DNA of 64,000 nucleotides from Methylotenera sp. (GTDB lineage: Bacteria; Pseudomonadota; Gammaproteobacteria; Burkholderiales; Methylophilaceae), in contig SHXQ01000003.1 in NCBI GenBank assembly GCA_009693255.1, positions 94,472 to 158,471 of the forward strand, given 5' to 3'. Below are positions 7,601-17,511 of this stretch, piece by piece (within the stretch, counting starts at the first letter, position 1; each line of letters begins with the position of its first letter). The position numbers and the translations under genes were made by a program. Under the pieces are notes generated by a model, which had not been told where the DNA came from, did not search any database, and saw only the letters and a list, made by a program, of their open reading frames with translations.

Positions 7601-9279
7601 ACTGCCACCTCATTTTGAGCAGAATTCTTTTCTCCGTAAACCTGTGCTTTAAAAGGGGCAATACCTAAGCGTCTTACCGTGTCGATAAACTGTTCTTCAG
7701 CAGTGCGTTCTTGTAGGTAAACATCAATTAATTTTTGCACGACAGATGGCATTTCATCTGCAGAGAAAGAAGGGCCAATCACGCTACCAAGGCTGGCATG
7801 ATTGCCTTGACTGCCGCCAATAGACACTTGATACCATTCTGAGCCGTCTTTATCGATACCTAAAATGCCGATATGACCCACATGGTGATGACCGCAGGCG
7901 TTCATACAGCCAGAGATATTGAGTTCAATATTGCCGATGTCATGTAAGTAGTCTAGGTCATCGAACTGTATTTGAATCGCCTCAGCAATGGGGATGCTTT
8001 TAGCATTAGCTAGGCTGCAGAAATCACCGCCTGGGCAACAAATAATGTCAGTCAGCAAGCCGATGTTGGGTGAAGCCAGACCATTCGCGCGGGCTTTTTC
8101 CCATACGCTCAATAAATCACTTACTTTGACGTCGGCTAGAATCAAATTCTGCTCATGCGACACGCGTAACTCGCCAAAGCTATATTGGTCGGCTAAGTCA
8201 GCCACGCTATGCATTTGTGCGCTAGTGGCATCGCCCGGCGGCTTGCCGTGAGGTTTAAGCGACAATGTGACGGCACGGTAGCCAGGCACTTTATGGGCAT
8301 GTACGTTGCGCTTAGCCCATGCGGCAAAGCCTAAGTTGCTGGCAATTGCAACATCAAAACTTGCGTCCTCGTCAGCCAAGGCTAGGTAGGGCATAGGTGC
8401 AAAATGGGGTGATACGCGCGCTAATTCTGCTTCTGTAATAGTATTCGGCGCATCTTTCAAATGCGCCCATTCGGCTTCCACTTGGCTTTTAAATGCGTCT
8501 ATGCCCAAGGCTTTAACCAGTATCTTAATGCGTGCTTTGTATGAATTATCACGGCGGCCATGCAGGTTATACACCCGTACAATCGCTTCACAATAGGTGA
8601 GTGCGTGTTGCCATTCAAGATGCTCGCGAATTACGGTGCCTAAGATAGGCGTACGACCTAAGCCGCCACCGACCCACACTTTGATGGCGAGCTTGTGATG
8701 ATGGTCTAGATAAAATTCCATGCCAATATCGTGCATTTGTACGACGGCGCGATCTTCTTTAGTGCCAGAAACCGCAATTTTAAATTTACGCGGCAATAGC
8801 GCAAACTCTGGATGAAAGGTGCTCCATTGGCGGATGATTTCAGCCATGGCACGTGGATCCACCACTTCATCAGGCGCTACGCCGGCAAATTGGTCGGTGG
8901 TAATGTTACGAATACAATTACCTGAAGTTTGAATCGCATGCATTTCAACAGTGGCCAGTTCTGCCAAAATATCAGGCACATCTTCCAGTTTAGGCCAGTT
9001 AAGTTGTATGTTTTGGCGCGTAGTGAAATGTCCATAAGCTTTGTCATAGCGACTGGCAATGTCGGCTAATTTTCGCAATTGCTTACTGGATAACATGCCG
9101 TAAGGTACGGCAATTCTAAGCATAGGGGCGTGCCGTTGAATATATAAGCCATTTTGTAAGCGCAAGGGGCGAAATTCATCTTCGCTCAGTTCGCCCGCAA
9201 GGTAGCGGCGTGTTTGTTCGCGATACTGCGTCACGCGTTCATCAACAAGTCTTTGGTCTATTTCATCGTACTTATACAT
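7597..9279 (-). CDS. cysI: Sulfite reductase hemoprotein (siroheme, 4Fe-4S)
   Basis: A nitrite/sulfite reductase family protein (560 aa from the ATG at 9279) catalysing six-electron reduction of sulfite to sulfide. Two ferredoxin-like halves are followed by the siroheme/4Fe-4S ligands CPGGDFC (C-x5-C) and GCMNACGHHH (C-x3-C). In-frame reading extends to a TTG at 9303, but MYKYDEIDQ at 9279 is the typical N-terminus and has an AAGAAAAG upstream, so I prefer it. No CysJ flavoprotein subunit is nearby; electrons may come from a ferredoxin or a CysJ encoded elsewhere. It heads the cysI-DUF934-cysH-cysD-cysN run. Confidence 0.93.
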   Translation of the reverse strand: MYKYDEIDQRLVDERVTQYREQTRRYLAGELSEDEFRPLRLQNGLYIQRHAPMLRIAVPYGMLSSKQLRKLADIASRYDKAYGHFTTRQNIQLNWPKLEDVPDILAELATVEMHAIQTSGNCIRNITTDQFAGVAPDEVVDPRAMAEIIRQWSTFHPEFALLPRKFKIAVSGTKEDRAVVQMHDIGMEFYLDHHHKLAIKVWVGGGLGRTPILGTVIREHLEWQHALTYCEAIVRVYNLHGRRDNSYKARIKILVKALGIDAFKSQVEAEWAHLKDAPNTITEAELARVSPHFAPMPYLALADEDASFDVAIASNLGFAAWAKRNVHAHKVPGYRAVTLSLKPHGKPPGDATSAQMHSVADLADQYSFGELRVSHEQNLILADVKVSDLLSVWEKARANGLASPNIGLLTDIICCPGGDFCSLANAKSIPIAEAIQIQFDDLDYLHDIGNIELNISGCMNACGHHHVGHIGILGIDKDGSEWYQVSIGGSQGNHASLGSVIGPSFSADEMPSVVQKLIDVYLQERTAEEQFIDTVRRLGIAPFKAQVYGEKNSAQNEVAV

Positions 9280-9381
9280 AATACACTTTTCTTTACATAA
9301 CAAGCTTCACAACACTGCGTTGCTCGGTTAAATTTATTGTCCATACACAACTACTAAAACGCGATATGGCACCCCGTCATT

Positions 9382-10152
9382 TTAATGGAAAATGAGCTTT
9401 AAGCCCACAAAAATCAGTATTAATGCCAGTGCTATCCGTACCGAATGCTCAGCCAGTTTGGAGCTTAAATGGCTGCCAATCCAAATGCCTGGAATAGAAC
9501 CCATTAACAGTGTGCCTAACAAGCTGTAATCTACTGTACCAATGCTGGCGTGACCTAGGCCGGCGACCAGCGTTAATGGTACCGCGTGGGCAATATCAGT
9601 ACCAATAATGGTGGTAATGGCTCTATTAGGATAAATAATGAGTAGTGCCGTAACGCCTAACGCCCCCGCGCCAACCGAGGTTAGTGTGACCAAGGCGCCT
9701 AAAACGAGCCCTAACAGCACGGTCAAGTAAGGCGTACATTTAGCGCTGATTAAATGCTCTTTTTTAGAATATTTTGCGAGTTGGGTACGAAAAAGTACCG
9801 ACAGCGAAGTCACTAGTAGCGCGATGCCTAACCAAAATTTAATAGTATTGACGGCGGCATCCGAAGCCATGTCCATATATTTTAAATTGAATGTGGTAAT
9901 GATTGATGCCGGTACACTGCCGCATGCTAACAACCGTACAATTTTCCAGTTGATGTTGCCTAGTTTACCGTGGGCAAATATACCTACGCTTTTCGTCACC
10001 GCAGCGTAAAGCAGATCGGTACCGACCGCTAGTGCAGGTTTGATGTGAAAAAATAGCACGAGTATTGGCGTCATCAGTGAGCCACCACCTACGCCGGTTA
10101 GACCAACCAACAGGCCAACCACGAAGCCAGCAACAATATAAGAAAATTCCAT
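9382..10152 (-). CDS. TSUP-family (TauE/SafE) sulfite/sulfonate exporter-like permease
   Basis: A 256-aa inner-membrane protein with about eight hydrophobic helices and the TSUP signature GLLVGLTGVGGGSLMTP near the N-terminus, repeated in weaker form in the second half (LVTLTSVGAGALGVT). TSUP proteins move sulfite, sulfonates or related anions. Its place directly upstream of cysI on the same strand, divergent from a cysB-like regulator, suggests sulfite export or sulfur-compound transport tied to assimilation. Substrate and direction are inferred. Confidence 0.88.
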   Translation of the reverse strand: MEFSYIVAGFVVGLLVGLTGVGGGSLMTPILVLFFHIKPALAVGTDLLYAAVTKSVGIFAHGKLGNINWKIVRLLACGSVPASIITTFNLKYMDMASDAAVNTIKFWLGIALLVTSLSVLFRTQLAKYSKKEHLISAKCTPYLTVLLGLVLGALVTLTSVGAGALGVTALLIIYPNRAITTIIGTDIAHAVPLTLVAGLGHASIGTVDYSLLGTLLMGSIPGIWIGSHLSSKLAEHSVRIALALILIFVGLKLIFH

Positions 10153-10294
10153 GGGGTGTCCGTACTCGCGGTGATTTATTTAGTTGACTCACTATATCAA
10201 TAAATAAAAAATTATTTAATAATATGTTATTCTATGGTTATATTATTTTGTTATATAGATGGCATGTGAGGTCTAGTGCTATAAAGGAATTTAA
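10153..10294. promoter_or_regulatory. Divergent tauE/cysB control region
   Basis: This very AT-rich intergenic stretch separates the minus-strand sulfur genes from the cysB-like regulator. It contains an inverted repeat AATAATAT (10218-10225)/ATATTATT (10240-10247) with 14 bp between arms, and several possible -10 boxes (TATATT, TATATA). LysR regulators commonly bind such divergent regions at imperfect dyads, so this is the likely CysB operator; the binding itself is inference. Confidence 0.45.
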
Positions 10295-11221
10295 ATGAAA
10301 CTACATCAATTACGTTATTTACATGAGGTGGCGCGTCAAGGCCTTAATATTACTAGTGCGGCCGAAGCTTTGTTCACATCACAACCTGGCGTGAGTAAGC
10401 AAATTCAATTGTTTGAAGATGAGCTAGGATTGCAAATTTTCCAGCGTAATGGCAAGCGCCTAACGGGTATCACGGAGCCCGGTGAAAAAATATTAGCGTT
10501 AGCGGCCAAAGTGATTCTTGATGTAGAGAATATCAAGCGCGTGGGGGATGAGTTTAGTCAGGTGGAAACGGGCACCTTGACCATTGCGACCACGCACACG
10601 CAGGCGCGCTATAAGTTGCCTGCTGCCGTTAAAGCTTTTATGGCAAATTATCCTCAAGTGAAACTCAATATTCATCAAGGTAACCCCAGTCAAGTGGCCC
10701 AGCAAGTGGCCAGCGGTGAGGCGGATATTGGCATCGCAACTGAGGTCATCAGCCAGTACAACAATATATTGTGTTTACCTTGCTATAAATGGAACCGTTG
10801 CGTGGTCGCGCCACAAGGTCATCCTTTGTTAAGCGATGGTGTGCTTACCCTAGCAAAGTTAGCGAGCTACCCACTCATCACTTATGACTTTGCTTTTACT
10901 GGGGGCACCTTGGTCTCGAAAATATTCAGTGATGCGGGGCTGTCACCCAATGTGGTGTTGACGGCCATAGATGCCGATGTGATTAAAACTTATGTGACCT
11001 TAGGTTTAGGCGTCGGTTTGCTGGCCAATATGGCTTATGATGCGGATCGCGATGTGAATTTGGTCAAGGTCGATGTGAGCCATCTATTTCCAGACAGCAC
11101 CACTTACTTGGGTGTGCGTAAAGATGCATTTTTACGCGCTTATATGGTTGGGTTTATTGAATTAATTGCACCACAATTTAATCACCAAGCAGTGATTGCG
11201 GCACTTAAAATAAGTGCATAA
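10295..11221 (+). CDS. cysB: CysB-family LysR transcriptional regulator
   Basis: A 308-aa LysR-type regulator. Its N-terminal winged helix-turn-helix reads MKLHQLRYLHEVARQGLNIT and contains SQPGVSKQIQLFEDELG, the wording characteristic of CysB/Cbl. The C-terminal periplasmic-binding-like domain senses sulfur effectors (O- or N-acetylserine, sulfate or APS in characterised members). AAGGAA lies about 7 nt before the ATG. It is transcribed away from the tauE-cys run, so it very likely controls it. Whether it acts as CysB or Cbl cannot be told from sequence alone. Confidence 0.9.
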   Translation: MKLHQLRYLHEVARQGLNITSAAEALFTSQPGVSKQIQLFEDELGLQIFQRNGKRLTGITEPGEKILALAAKVILDVENIKRVGDEFSQVETGTLTIATTHTQARYKLPAAVKAFMANYPQVKLNIHQGNPSQVAQQVASGEADIGIATEVISQYNNILCLPCYKWNRCVVAPQGHPLLSDGVLTLAKLASYPLITYDFAFTGGTLVSKIFSDAGLSPNVVLTAIDADVIKTYVTLGLGVGLLANMAYDADRDVNLVKVDVSHLFPDSTTYLGVRKDAFLRAYMVGFIELIAPQFNHQAVIAALKISA

Positions 11222-11268
11222 TTGCTATCGATGACAATCAATAAGACAAATTAACGGCTAGGAGTTTT

Positions 11269-11808
11269 ATGCATAAATTCGTGGTAATTTTCCTATTGTT
11301 ATGTGCATGCTCCGCTTGTAGTACGGTGAGCAGTAACTCGCTTACGGGTAAAGTGGCCAATGGAATGCCGGCGATAGACAGCAGCACAGCAATTTACGAG
11401 CTGGCTGTACGTGATGGTGTCAGTTATCAAGACGTGGTCGATAGCTTAAAAAGCGTTTCGGTAGGCATGAATTTCGTGAATCCGGCTAATTTCCCGATTG
11501 CTGAGCATATTCAAAAACGGGGCATAGATCCGCAAGGCGTTAAAGAAGTACAAAGTTTTTGTAATTTGAGTTTAGGCACGGATATTTTTTTAGATCACCC
11601 TGAGTTTTTAGTTTTTGCACCCTGTAGAATTGCGCTATATGAAAAGTTAGATGCGCAGCATAAGTTGAAATTATTTATCGCGCTCGCACGCCCAACATTC
11701 GATTTAAAAAGTATTAAACACCCGACACTACGTGCGAAAAAGGCGGCACAAGCCATAGAAACAAGCTTGCTGGAAATAATCTACAAGGCGAGTCAGGGTG
11801 ATTTGTAG
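11269..11808 (+). CDS. DUF302 domain lipoprotein
   Basis: A 179-aa exported protein. The N-terminus MHKFVVIFLLLCACSACS is a lipoprotein signal peptide, with likely lipidation at Cys14 or Cys17. The rest resembles DUF302, a small alpha/beta domain of unknown role, with the DGVSYQDVVDSLKSV start and the late FAPCRIALYEKLD segment. Two further cysteines (in QSFCNLSLGT and APCRIALY) could form a disulfide in the periplasm. It lies 47 bp after cysB on the same strand and may be co-transcribed. Function unknown. Confidence 0.7.
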   Translation: MHKFVVIFLLLCACSACSTVSSNSLTGKVANGMPAIDSSTAIYELAVRDGVSYQDVVDSLKSVSVGMNFVNPANFPIAEHIQKRGIDPQGVKEVQSFCNLSLGTDIFLDHPEFLVFAPCRIALYEKLDAQHKLKLFIALARPTFDLKSIKHPTLRAKKAAQAIETSLLEIIYKASQGDL

Positions 11809-11884
11809 CGATTCATCAACTTTAGTGGCGATAAAAGTCAGGGTGGTGGTTATATTGAATAGATTAATGAATGGAGACTAGTCA

Positions 11885-13609
11885 TTGAACCCTAAAATGC
11901 TGAGTGACATTGAAATCGCACAAGCCGCCACACTTAAGCCGATGTCCAAGATAGCCGCTCAACTTAATCTTCATGCGGATGACCTGATTCCTTATGGGCA
12001 TCATATTGCTAAGTTAAGTGAAGTTTGTATTCAAAATTTGCAAGACCAAGCAGATGGTAAGCTGATTTTAGTCACCGCCATCAGTCCTACCCCTGCTGGT
12101 GAGGGTAAAACGACTACGACCATAGGCTTGGCGGACGCCATTAATCAGGTGTTAGCTGATAGCAGTAAGCATGCCATGGTGTGCATGCGCGAACCTTCGT
12201 TAGGGCCGGTATTTGGCTTAAAAGGGGGTGCAACAGGCGGTGGTTATGCGCAAGTGGTGCCTATGGAAGAAATTAATTTACATTTCACCGGTGATTTTCA
12301 TGCCATTGGCAGTGCGAATAATTTACTTGCAGCCCTAATCGACAATCACATCTATCAAGGTAACACACTCAACATCGAGCCCTCAAGTATCACTTGGCGT
12401 CGTTGTTTAGATATGAATGACCGTGCCTTGCGTCACATCACGCTCAATAGCCAAGCAAAAGATGCCGAATCAAACGTGCTTAAGTCGTATGATAGACAGA
12501 CTGGTTTTGACATTACCGCGGCCAGTGAAGTGATGGCGATATTTTGTTTAGCCACTTCCCTTGAAGATCTACAAGCTAGATTAGGCAATATTCAAATTGG
12601 CTTAACCACGCAGCAACAACCAGTATTTGCCAGTGATTTGCAAGCTGAAGGCGCTATGACGGCGCTATTAAAAAATGCATTTCAACCGACCCTAGTACAA
12701 AGCTTAGAGCATACTGCGGCAATTGTGCATGGTGGCCCTTTTGCCAATATCGCGCATGGTTGTAATTCTGTGATTGCCACCAAGACCGCATTAAAGTTAG
12801 CCGATTACGTGGTGACAGAAGCGGGGTTTGGTGCGGATTTAGGCGCTGAAAAATTCATTGATATCAAGTGTAGAAAAACTGGGCTAGAGCCTGCAGTGGC
12901 CGTATTGGTGGCTACCGTGCGCGCACTTAAATATCACGGTGGCGCGGATGTACCCGCCTTAAACCAAGAAAATTTAGCTGCCTTAAAGACGGGCATGGTG
13001 AATTTACAAAAACATGTCGAAAACCTTCAACAACATTTTGGTTTGCAAGTGATTGTAGCCATCAATCATTTCGCCAGTGATACCGACGCTGAAGTTAGTT
13101 TATTGCAGACGGAAGTCGCAAAGTTTGCTGTGAAGGCCATTGTTTGTAAGCATTGGGCACATGGTGGAGCAGGCGCCAAAGCATTGGCGCTAGAAGTGTT
13201 GCGTGTGGTAGATCACAACGCAGTACAGGCAAGCAGTCAATTTAAGTTATTGTACCCAGACCATCTACCTTTATTGCAAAAAATAGAAACGATTGCGCAA
13301 AAAATATATGGCGCAAGTCAGGTTGAATGGTCTGCTGTTGCCACGCTTAGTTTGACTACGCTAGAAAAAAACTATGGCCATTATCCGGTTTGTATTGCCA
13401 AAACACAGTATTCATTTTCATCAAATCCTGCTTTGCGTGGCGCACCAACCGGACATACATTGCAAGTGCGTGAATTAAGATTGTCGCGTGGCGCAGAATT
13501 TATAGTGGCAATCTGCGGCGACATCATGACTATGCCTGGTCTACCTAAGCAACCCGCCAGTGAGCGCGTCAGCGTCAATCAGGCCGGCACTATTACTGGT
13601 TTGAATTAG
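11885..13609 (+). CDS. fhs: Formate-tetrahydrofolate ligase
   Basis: A 574-aa ATP-dependent enzyme forming 10-formyl-THF from formate and THF. The P-loop [12 protein letters not shown] is at about residues 68-79, and the family N-terminus [18 protein letters not shown] is present. The start is TTG at 11885: GGAG at 11873-11876 is 8 nt upstream, whereas the next ATG (11897) would be 20 nt away. In a methylotroph it feeds formate made by H4MPT-linked oxidation into the THF pool for biosynthesis. It is not next to the C1 island. Confidence 0.96.
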   Translation: MNPKMLSDIEIAQAATLKPMSKIAAQLNLHADDLIPYGHHIAKLSEVCIQNLQDQADGKLILVTAISPTPAGEGKTTTTIGLADAINQVLADSSKHAMVCMREPSLGPVFGLKGGATGGGYAQVVPMEEINLHFTGDFHAIGSANNLLAALIDNHIYQGNTLNIEPSSITWRRCLDMNDRALRHITLNSQAKDAESNVLKSYDRQTGFDITAASEVMAIFCLATSLEDLQARLGNIQIGLTTQQQPVFASDLQAEGAMTALLKNAFQPTLVQSLEHTAAIVHGGPFANIAHGCNSVIATKTALKLADYVVTEAGFGADLGAEKFIDIKCRKTGLEPAVAVLVATVRALKYHGGADVPALNQENLAALKTGMVNLQKHVENLQQHFGLQVIVAINHFASDTDAEVSLLQTEVAKFAVKAIVCKHWAHGGAGAKALALEVLRVVDHNAVQASSQFKLLYPDHLPLLQKIETIAQKIYGASQVEWSAVATLSLTTLEKNYGHYPVCIAKTQYSFSSNPALRGAPTGHTLQVRELRLSRGAEFIVAICGDIMTMPGLPKQPASERVSVNQAGTITGLN

Positions 13610-13619
13610 CCCGATTGAA

Positions 13620-14195
13620 ATGATGCTGGTGATAGCGCAAGCAGGTTTCGCAGAGCAAACCATTACAAAATCACGCTTTATTGCGATGGCTTTGGCTAGT
13701 GCTGATGAGCGTGAAGTGAGTTTGGCATTGCGTGCTTTTGCGGCTCAGCACCCAACAGCGCATCATTTGGCTTATGCTTTTCGCCTTAAAACTTTGCAGG
13801 GCATTGTGCCGCGTTTTTCAGATGCAGGCGAACCTTCTGGTACGGCAGGGTTGCCCGTGTTAAAGCTGATTGAAGGTCGCGATTTAATCAATGTCTGTGT
13901 GGCAGTGATTAGGTATTATGGAGGCATTAATTTAGGTACAGGAGGGCTGGCACGGGCTTATGGCGGCACGGCCAAGCTAGCACTCGATGTAGCAAAAACA
14001 ATAGCGTTTGTTGAAATGCAGACCTATCCATTAACCATTAGTTACAAACAAATGGATATGATGAGCAATGCTTTAGCTAAGTGTAATGGCAGTATCGTCA
14101 CTAAGGCCTTTAACCAGCAGGTAGAGCTGCTTGTGTCATTGCCGGTAGATGAAGCGCCAAATTTTTTGAATCGTTTCAAGCAATGTGCTGAATAA
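13620..14195 (+). CDS. YigZ/IMPACT family protein
   Basis: A 191-aa protein of the YigZ/IMPACT (UPF0029) family. The conserved N-terminal domain holds SRFIAMALASADEREVSLAL, HHLAYAFRL, SDAGEPSGTAGLPVL and VIRYYGGINLGTGGLARAYGG, nearly invariant in this family. The C-terminal part is the smaller ferredoxin-like domain. The eukaryotic IMPACT homologue regulates Gcn2; the bacterial role is not established. It starts 10 bp after fhs, with either ATG of an ATGATG pair possible and no strong ribosome-binding site. Confidence 0.88.
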   Translation: MMLVIAQAGFAEQTITKSRFIAMALASADEREVSLALRAFAAQHPTAHHLAYAFRLKTLQGIVPRFSDAGEPSGTAGLPVLKLIEGRDLINVCVAVIRYYGGINLGTGGLARAYGGTAKLALDVAKTIAFVEMQTYPLTISYKQMDMMSNALAKCNGSIVTKAFNQQVELLVSLPVDEAPNFLNRFKQCAE

Positions 14196-14267
14196 GTCAA
14201 GATTAAACGACCAAATAAAGTGGGTTGTGATATTGTTCAGTCAACTTAACTAAGTTTCATTTGCCCT

Positions 14268-15302
14268 ATGACTAAAATTTCAAAAGTATTGGCACCAACA
14301 CCCTACGAGCTCGCCGCTTGGGTAATAACGGCTTTCGTTATGGTTTTTACGCTCAAATTTAATTTATTACCCGCATTATTAGCGGGTTTGTTGGTGTATG
14401 CCTTGGTGCACATTATTACCCCTTTTATTGCCAGTAGATTCCCTAGTAAAAACCCTAACAACATCTCTAAATTGTGGGCAGTGGCGATTTTAGTCATTAT
14501 CATTGTCAGCTTGCTGGCGTTTGCTGGCGCGGGCTTAGTGGCATTTTTTAGGTCTGAATCTGGTAGCTTAACGGTGCTATTGGCAAAAATGGCGCAAATT
14601 ATTGAAGATTCACGCAAAATCCTGCCTAATGGCTTGCTTAAGTATTTGCCGGCTGATGCCATAACCTTTAAAGAACAAGCCTCTGATTGGCTGCGTACCC
14701 ACGCCGATGAATTGCAGGTGGTGGGTAAAGAAGCGGGCCGCGCGACGGCACATATTTTAATCGGTATGATTATTGGTGGTATTTTGGCGGTACGGGAGGC
14801 GGTGGCGATGGATAACTTTAAGCCATTTGCGCGGGCACTAGCCTGCCGCGGTGAATTGTTTAGCGACGCATTTAGGCGTGTCGTCTTTGCCCAATTGCGT
14901 ATTTCGGCCATCAATACAATTTTCACAGCCACTTATTTGGCCGTCGTTTTGCCTTTAATGGGTATACACCTGCCACTCATTAAAACCATGATCGCCATTA
15001 CCTTTGTCGTGGGTTTAATCCCCGTGATTGGCAATTTGATTTCTAATTCTATGATTGTAATTGTCAGTTTAAGTCAGTCATTAGGCGTTGCAATCGCTTC
15101 ATTAGTCTATTTGGTGGTGATACACAAATTAGAATATTTCTTAAACGCAAGGATAGTTGGCAGTCAAATTCGCGCTAATGCTTGGGAGCTGTTAATTGCC
15201 ATGCTCTGCATGGAGGCTGCCTTTGGTTTAGCAGGCATCGTTGCGGCGCCTATTTATTATGCCTACATTAAAGCAGAATTACGTGCCAGAGATTTGGTCT
15301 AG
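14268..15302 (+). CDS. AI-2E/PerM family inner-membrane transporter
   Basis: A 344-aa polytopic membrane protein. Two helix pairs lie near the N-terminus (residues about 18-55 and 68-92), then comes a soluble amphipathic segment to about residue 155 and at least five more helices. The C-terminal half carries the family's conserved region (GLIPVIGNLISNSMIV and LEYFLNARIVGSQIRANAWE). Characterised relatives include TqsA and other exporters, but the substrate of this clade is unknown. It lies between the yigZ-like gene and hemD. Confidence 0.85.
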   Translation: MTKISKVLAPTPYELAAWVITAFVMVFTLKFNLLPALLAGLLVYALVHIITPFIASRFPSKNPNNISKLWAVAILVIIIVSLLAFAGAGLVAFFRSESGSLTVLLAKMAQIIEDSRKILPNGLLKYLPADAITFKEQASDWLRTHADELQVVGKEAGRATAHILIGMIIGGILAVREAVAMDNFKPFARALACRGELFSDAFRRVVFAQLRISAINTIFTATYLAVVLPLMGIHLPLIKTMIAITFVVGLIPVIGNLISNSMIVIVSLSQSLGVAIASLVYLVVIHKLEYFLNARIVGSQIRANAWELLIAMLCMEAAFGLAGIVAAPIYYAYIKAELRARDLV

Positions 15303-15340
15303 CATGATACTGAATAAGCGCGGTAGTTGGGAATTAAACA

Positions 15341-16138
15341 TTGAGAGATAAGACCATTGCTATTTTAGAGAATAGGTCTGGCGAGCAGTTGGCAGATTTA
15401 GTCAGAAAGTATGGCGGCACGCCATTTTCCGCGCCTGCGTTGGCTGAAGTGCCTGATATTGATCCGGTGTTAATCGCACAAATGATTAAGGATTGGCAGT
15501 CAGATCCGCCTAATTTTTTTATTTTCCAGACTGGTGTAGGCGTTAAAGCACTGTTCGCTACGACTGATAGCTTAAATATCAGCGCGCAATTTTCACAAAT
15601 TCTGGCGACTTCAATCGTGGCCGTACGCGGCCCCAAACCCACAGCAGCATTGCGTTCACGCCACGTGCGCATTGATTTATCCGCCAGTGAACCGTATACC
15701 ACCATTGAAGTGCTGGCGGCGCTTGATACGCATAGCCTTGCGGGTCAATTAGTCATTGTGCAACGCTACGGTGACACCAACTGGGAACTGCAAAAAGCAC
15801 TAGCAGCGAGAGAGGCGCGGGTGATAGAGATGGCCACTTATCGCTGGAGTCTGCCAGAAAATACTCAGCCTATGGTGGCGATGATGGATGCGCTAGACGC
15901 TGACGCGATTGATATGGTTTGTTTTACCAGTGCCTCACAAGTCCATAATCTATTTGTGGTTGCCGAGCAATTAGCCCGAACAGCGTCACTACAAGCGGGT
16001 TTGAATAGAAGTATGGTCGCATCCATAGGCCCAGTATGTAGCAAGGCGCTCGCTGTTTTTGGGATTCAGGTTGATGTCGAGCCGAATCCGCCTAAGTTGG
16101 GACCTTTTATCCATGCTATTAATCACAAGTTTACCTAA
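15341..16138 (+). CDS. hemD: Uroporphyrinogen-III synthase (HemD family)
   Basis: A 265-aa HEM4-fold protein. Visible family features are the N-terminal AILENRSGEQLADLVRKYGG, FFIFQTGVGVKALF, the interdomain IVAVRGPKPTAALR, and DMVCFTSASQVHNLF with SIGPVCSKALAVFGI at the C-terminus. It closes and flips hydroxymethylbilane into uroporphyrinogen III for heme, siroheme (needed by CysI) and cobalamin. The only plausible start is TTG at 15341. It is not next to hemC, so a HemD-like paralogue with another role is possible. Confidence 0.78.
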   Translation: MRDKTIAILENRSGEQLADLVRKYGGTPFSAPALAEVPDIDPVLIAQMIKDWQSDPPNFFIFQTGVGVKALFATTDSLNISAQFSQILATSIVAVRGPKPTAALRSRHVRIDLSASEPYTTIEVLAALDTHSLAGQLVIVQRYGDTNWELQKALAAREARVIEMATYRWSLPENTQPMVAMMDALDADAIDMVCFTSASQVHNLFVVAEQLARTASLQAGLNRSMVASIGPVCSKALAVFGIQVDVEPNPPKLGPFIHAINHKFT

Positions 16139-16184
16139 AGATTTCTAAAAATTAGGCAAACTGCATCAGGTATAATTCAGCCCT

Positions 16185-17504
16185 ATGATATCCACTATAA
16201 TTTTACTGATCGCCATTGCCATTTTATTGCTAGTGCTTTGGCAAATTTTTCGCGGTAATTCGCTGGATCAAAGTACTATTATTGCGCAACAGCTAGAAGA
16301 AAAACACCGTGCCATGTTGTTAGATTTTAATGATGGTTTAAATAAACTAGGTGACCGGTTAAACGCATCATCCAATGAAGCGAGCGAGCGATTGCGCGCC
16401 AGTGTGGCTGCAGAGTTGCAAGCCACGCGTGATGCAATGCAGGCTTTGCAGTTGGCGCAGAACAATAGCTTGTCGCTTACGCGTGAAACGGTGCTAGAGA
16501 AGTTGCATACCACTTTGAGCGAGCAGGGCAAGGCGCAACAGTCATTAATTAATGACACCATGCTAAAAGCCACTACTACACTAACGCAAAGTATAGAAAG
16601 TTTGACTAAAGTGGTGGACGGACGGTTAGAACAAATCGGCGGTAAAGTTTCTGAGCGTTTGGATGAGGGTTTCAAAAAGACCAATCAAACCTTTATTGAT
16701 GTGATGGCGCGCCTTGCCACCATTGATGAAGCACAAAAGAAAATTGATGGATTAACCACCAATGTCGTGAGTTTACAAGAGTTGTTGGGCGATAAGCGCA
16801 GTCGTGGCGTGTTCGGTGAGGTGCAGTTGGAAGCGCTGGTGCGTAATGTGTTGCCGGTCAATTCATTTGCCATGCAACACACCTTTGAAAACGGCACGCG
16901 CGCAGATTGTGCCTTGTTTTTGCCAGAACCTACCGGTACGGTGGCGGTGGATAGTAAATTTCCACTTGAAAATTACCACCGTATGTTCGACAGTAAATTG
17001 ACTGAAGCAGAGCAGTCGCAGGCTAAAAAGCAGTTTAAGTTAGACGTTAAAAAACATGTGGATGATATCGCCAATAAGTACATCATTTCTAATGTGACGT
17101 CTGATGGCGCAGTGATGTTTATTCCGGCAGAGGCGGTGTTTGCAGAGTTGCATGCCTATCACAATGATGTGATTGAATACGCCATGAATAAGCGCGTTTG
17201 GGTAGTTTCACCGACCACCTTGATGGCAGTACTCAATACTGCACGGGCGGTGCTAAAGGATGTTGAAATGCGTAAGCAAGTGCATGTCATTAAAGATGAA
17301 TTAGGTAAGTTAAGTAAGGATTTCGGTCGCTTTGACCAGCGCATGAAAAAGCTGGCTGATAATATTCGCCAAGCGCATGAGAATGCGCAAGATGTGCATA
17401 TTTCTAGCCAGAAAATTACACAACGTTTTGCAAAAATTGAGCGTGCTGAGTTGACCAATCACCCGACTGATGCGCTGGATGTTGTGGATGATGTAGAAGA
17501 TTAA
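16185..17504 (+). CDS. rmuC: DNA recombination protein RmuC
   Basis: A 439-aa RmuC family protein. A single N-terminal membrane helix (residues 1-22, ISTIILLIAIAILLLVLWQI) precedes a long coiled coil to about residue 190. The conserved nuclease-like domain follows (GVFGEVQLEALVRNVLP, VAVDSKFPLENY, MFIPAEAVFAEL, VWVVSPTTLMAVL). RmuC limits recombination at inverted repeats. It begins 46 bp after hemD, and moaD follows 7 bp after its stop, so rmuC-moaD-moaE may be one transcript. Confidence 0.93.
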   Translation: MISTIILLIAIAILLLVLWQIFRGNSLDQSTIIAQQLEEKHRAMLLDFNDGLNKLGDRLNASSNEASERLRASVAAELQATRDAMQALQLAQNNSLSLTRETVLEKLHTTLSEQGKAQQSLINDTMLKATTTLTQSIESLTKVVDGRLEQIGGKVSERLDEGFKKTNQTFIDVMARLATIDEAQKKIDGLTTNVVSLQELLGDKRSRGVFGEVQLEALVRNVLPVNSFAMQHTFENGTRADCALFLPEPTGTVAVDSKFPLENYHRMFDSKLTEAEQSQAKKQFKLDVKKHVDDIANKYIISNVTSDGAVMFIPAEAVFAELHAYHNDVIEYAMNKRVWVVSPTTLMAVLNTARAVLKDVEMRKQVHVIKDELGKLSKDFGRFDQRMKKLADNIRQAHENAQDVHISSQKITQRFAKIERAELTNHPTDALDVVDDVED

Positions 17505-17511
17505 TAAAATT

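Noticed and set aside
14303..14932. 209-aa minus-strand ORF opposite the AI-2E-type permease
   Set aside because: Lies entirely antisense to a real membrane protein gene; composition reflects the complementary strand.
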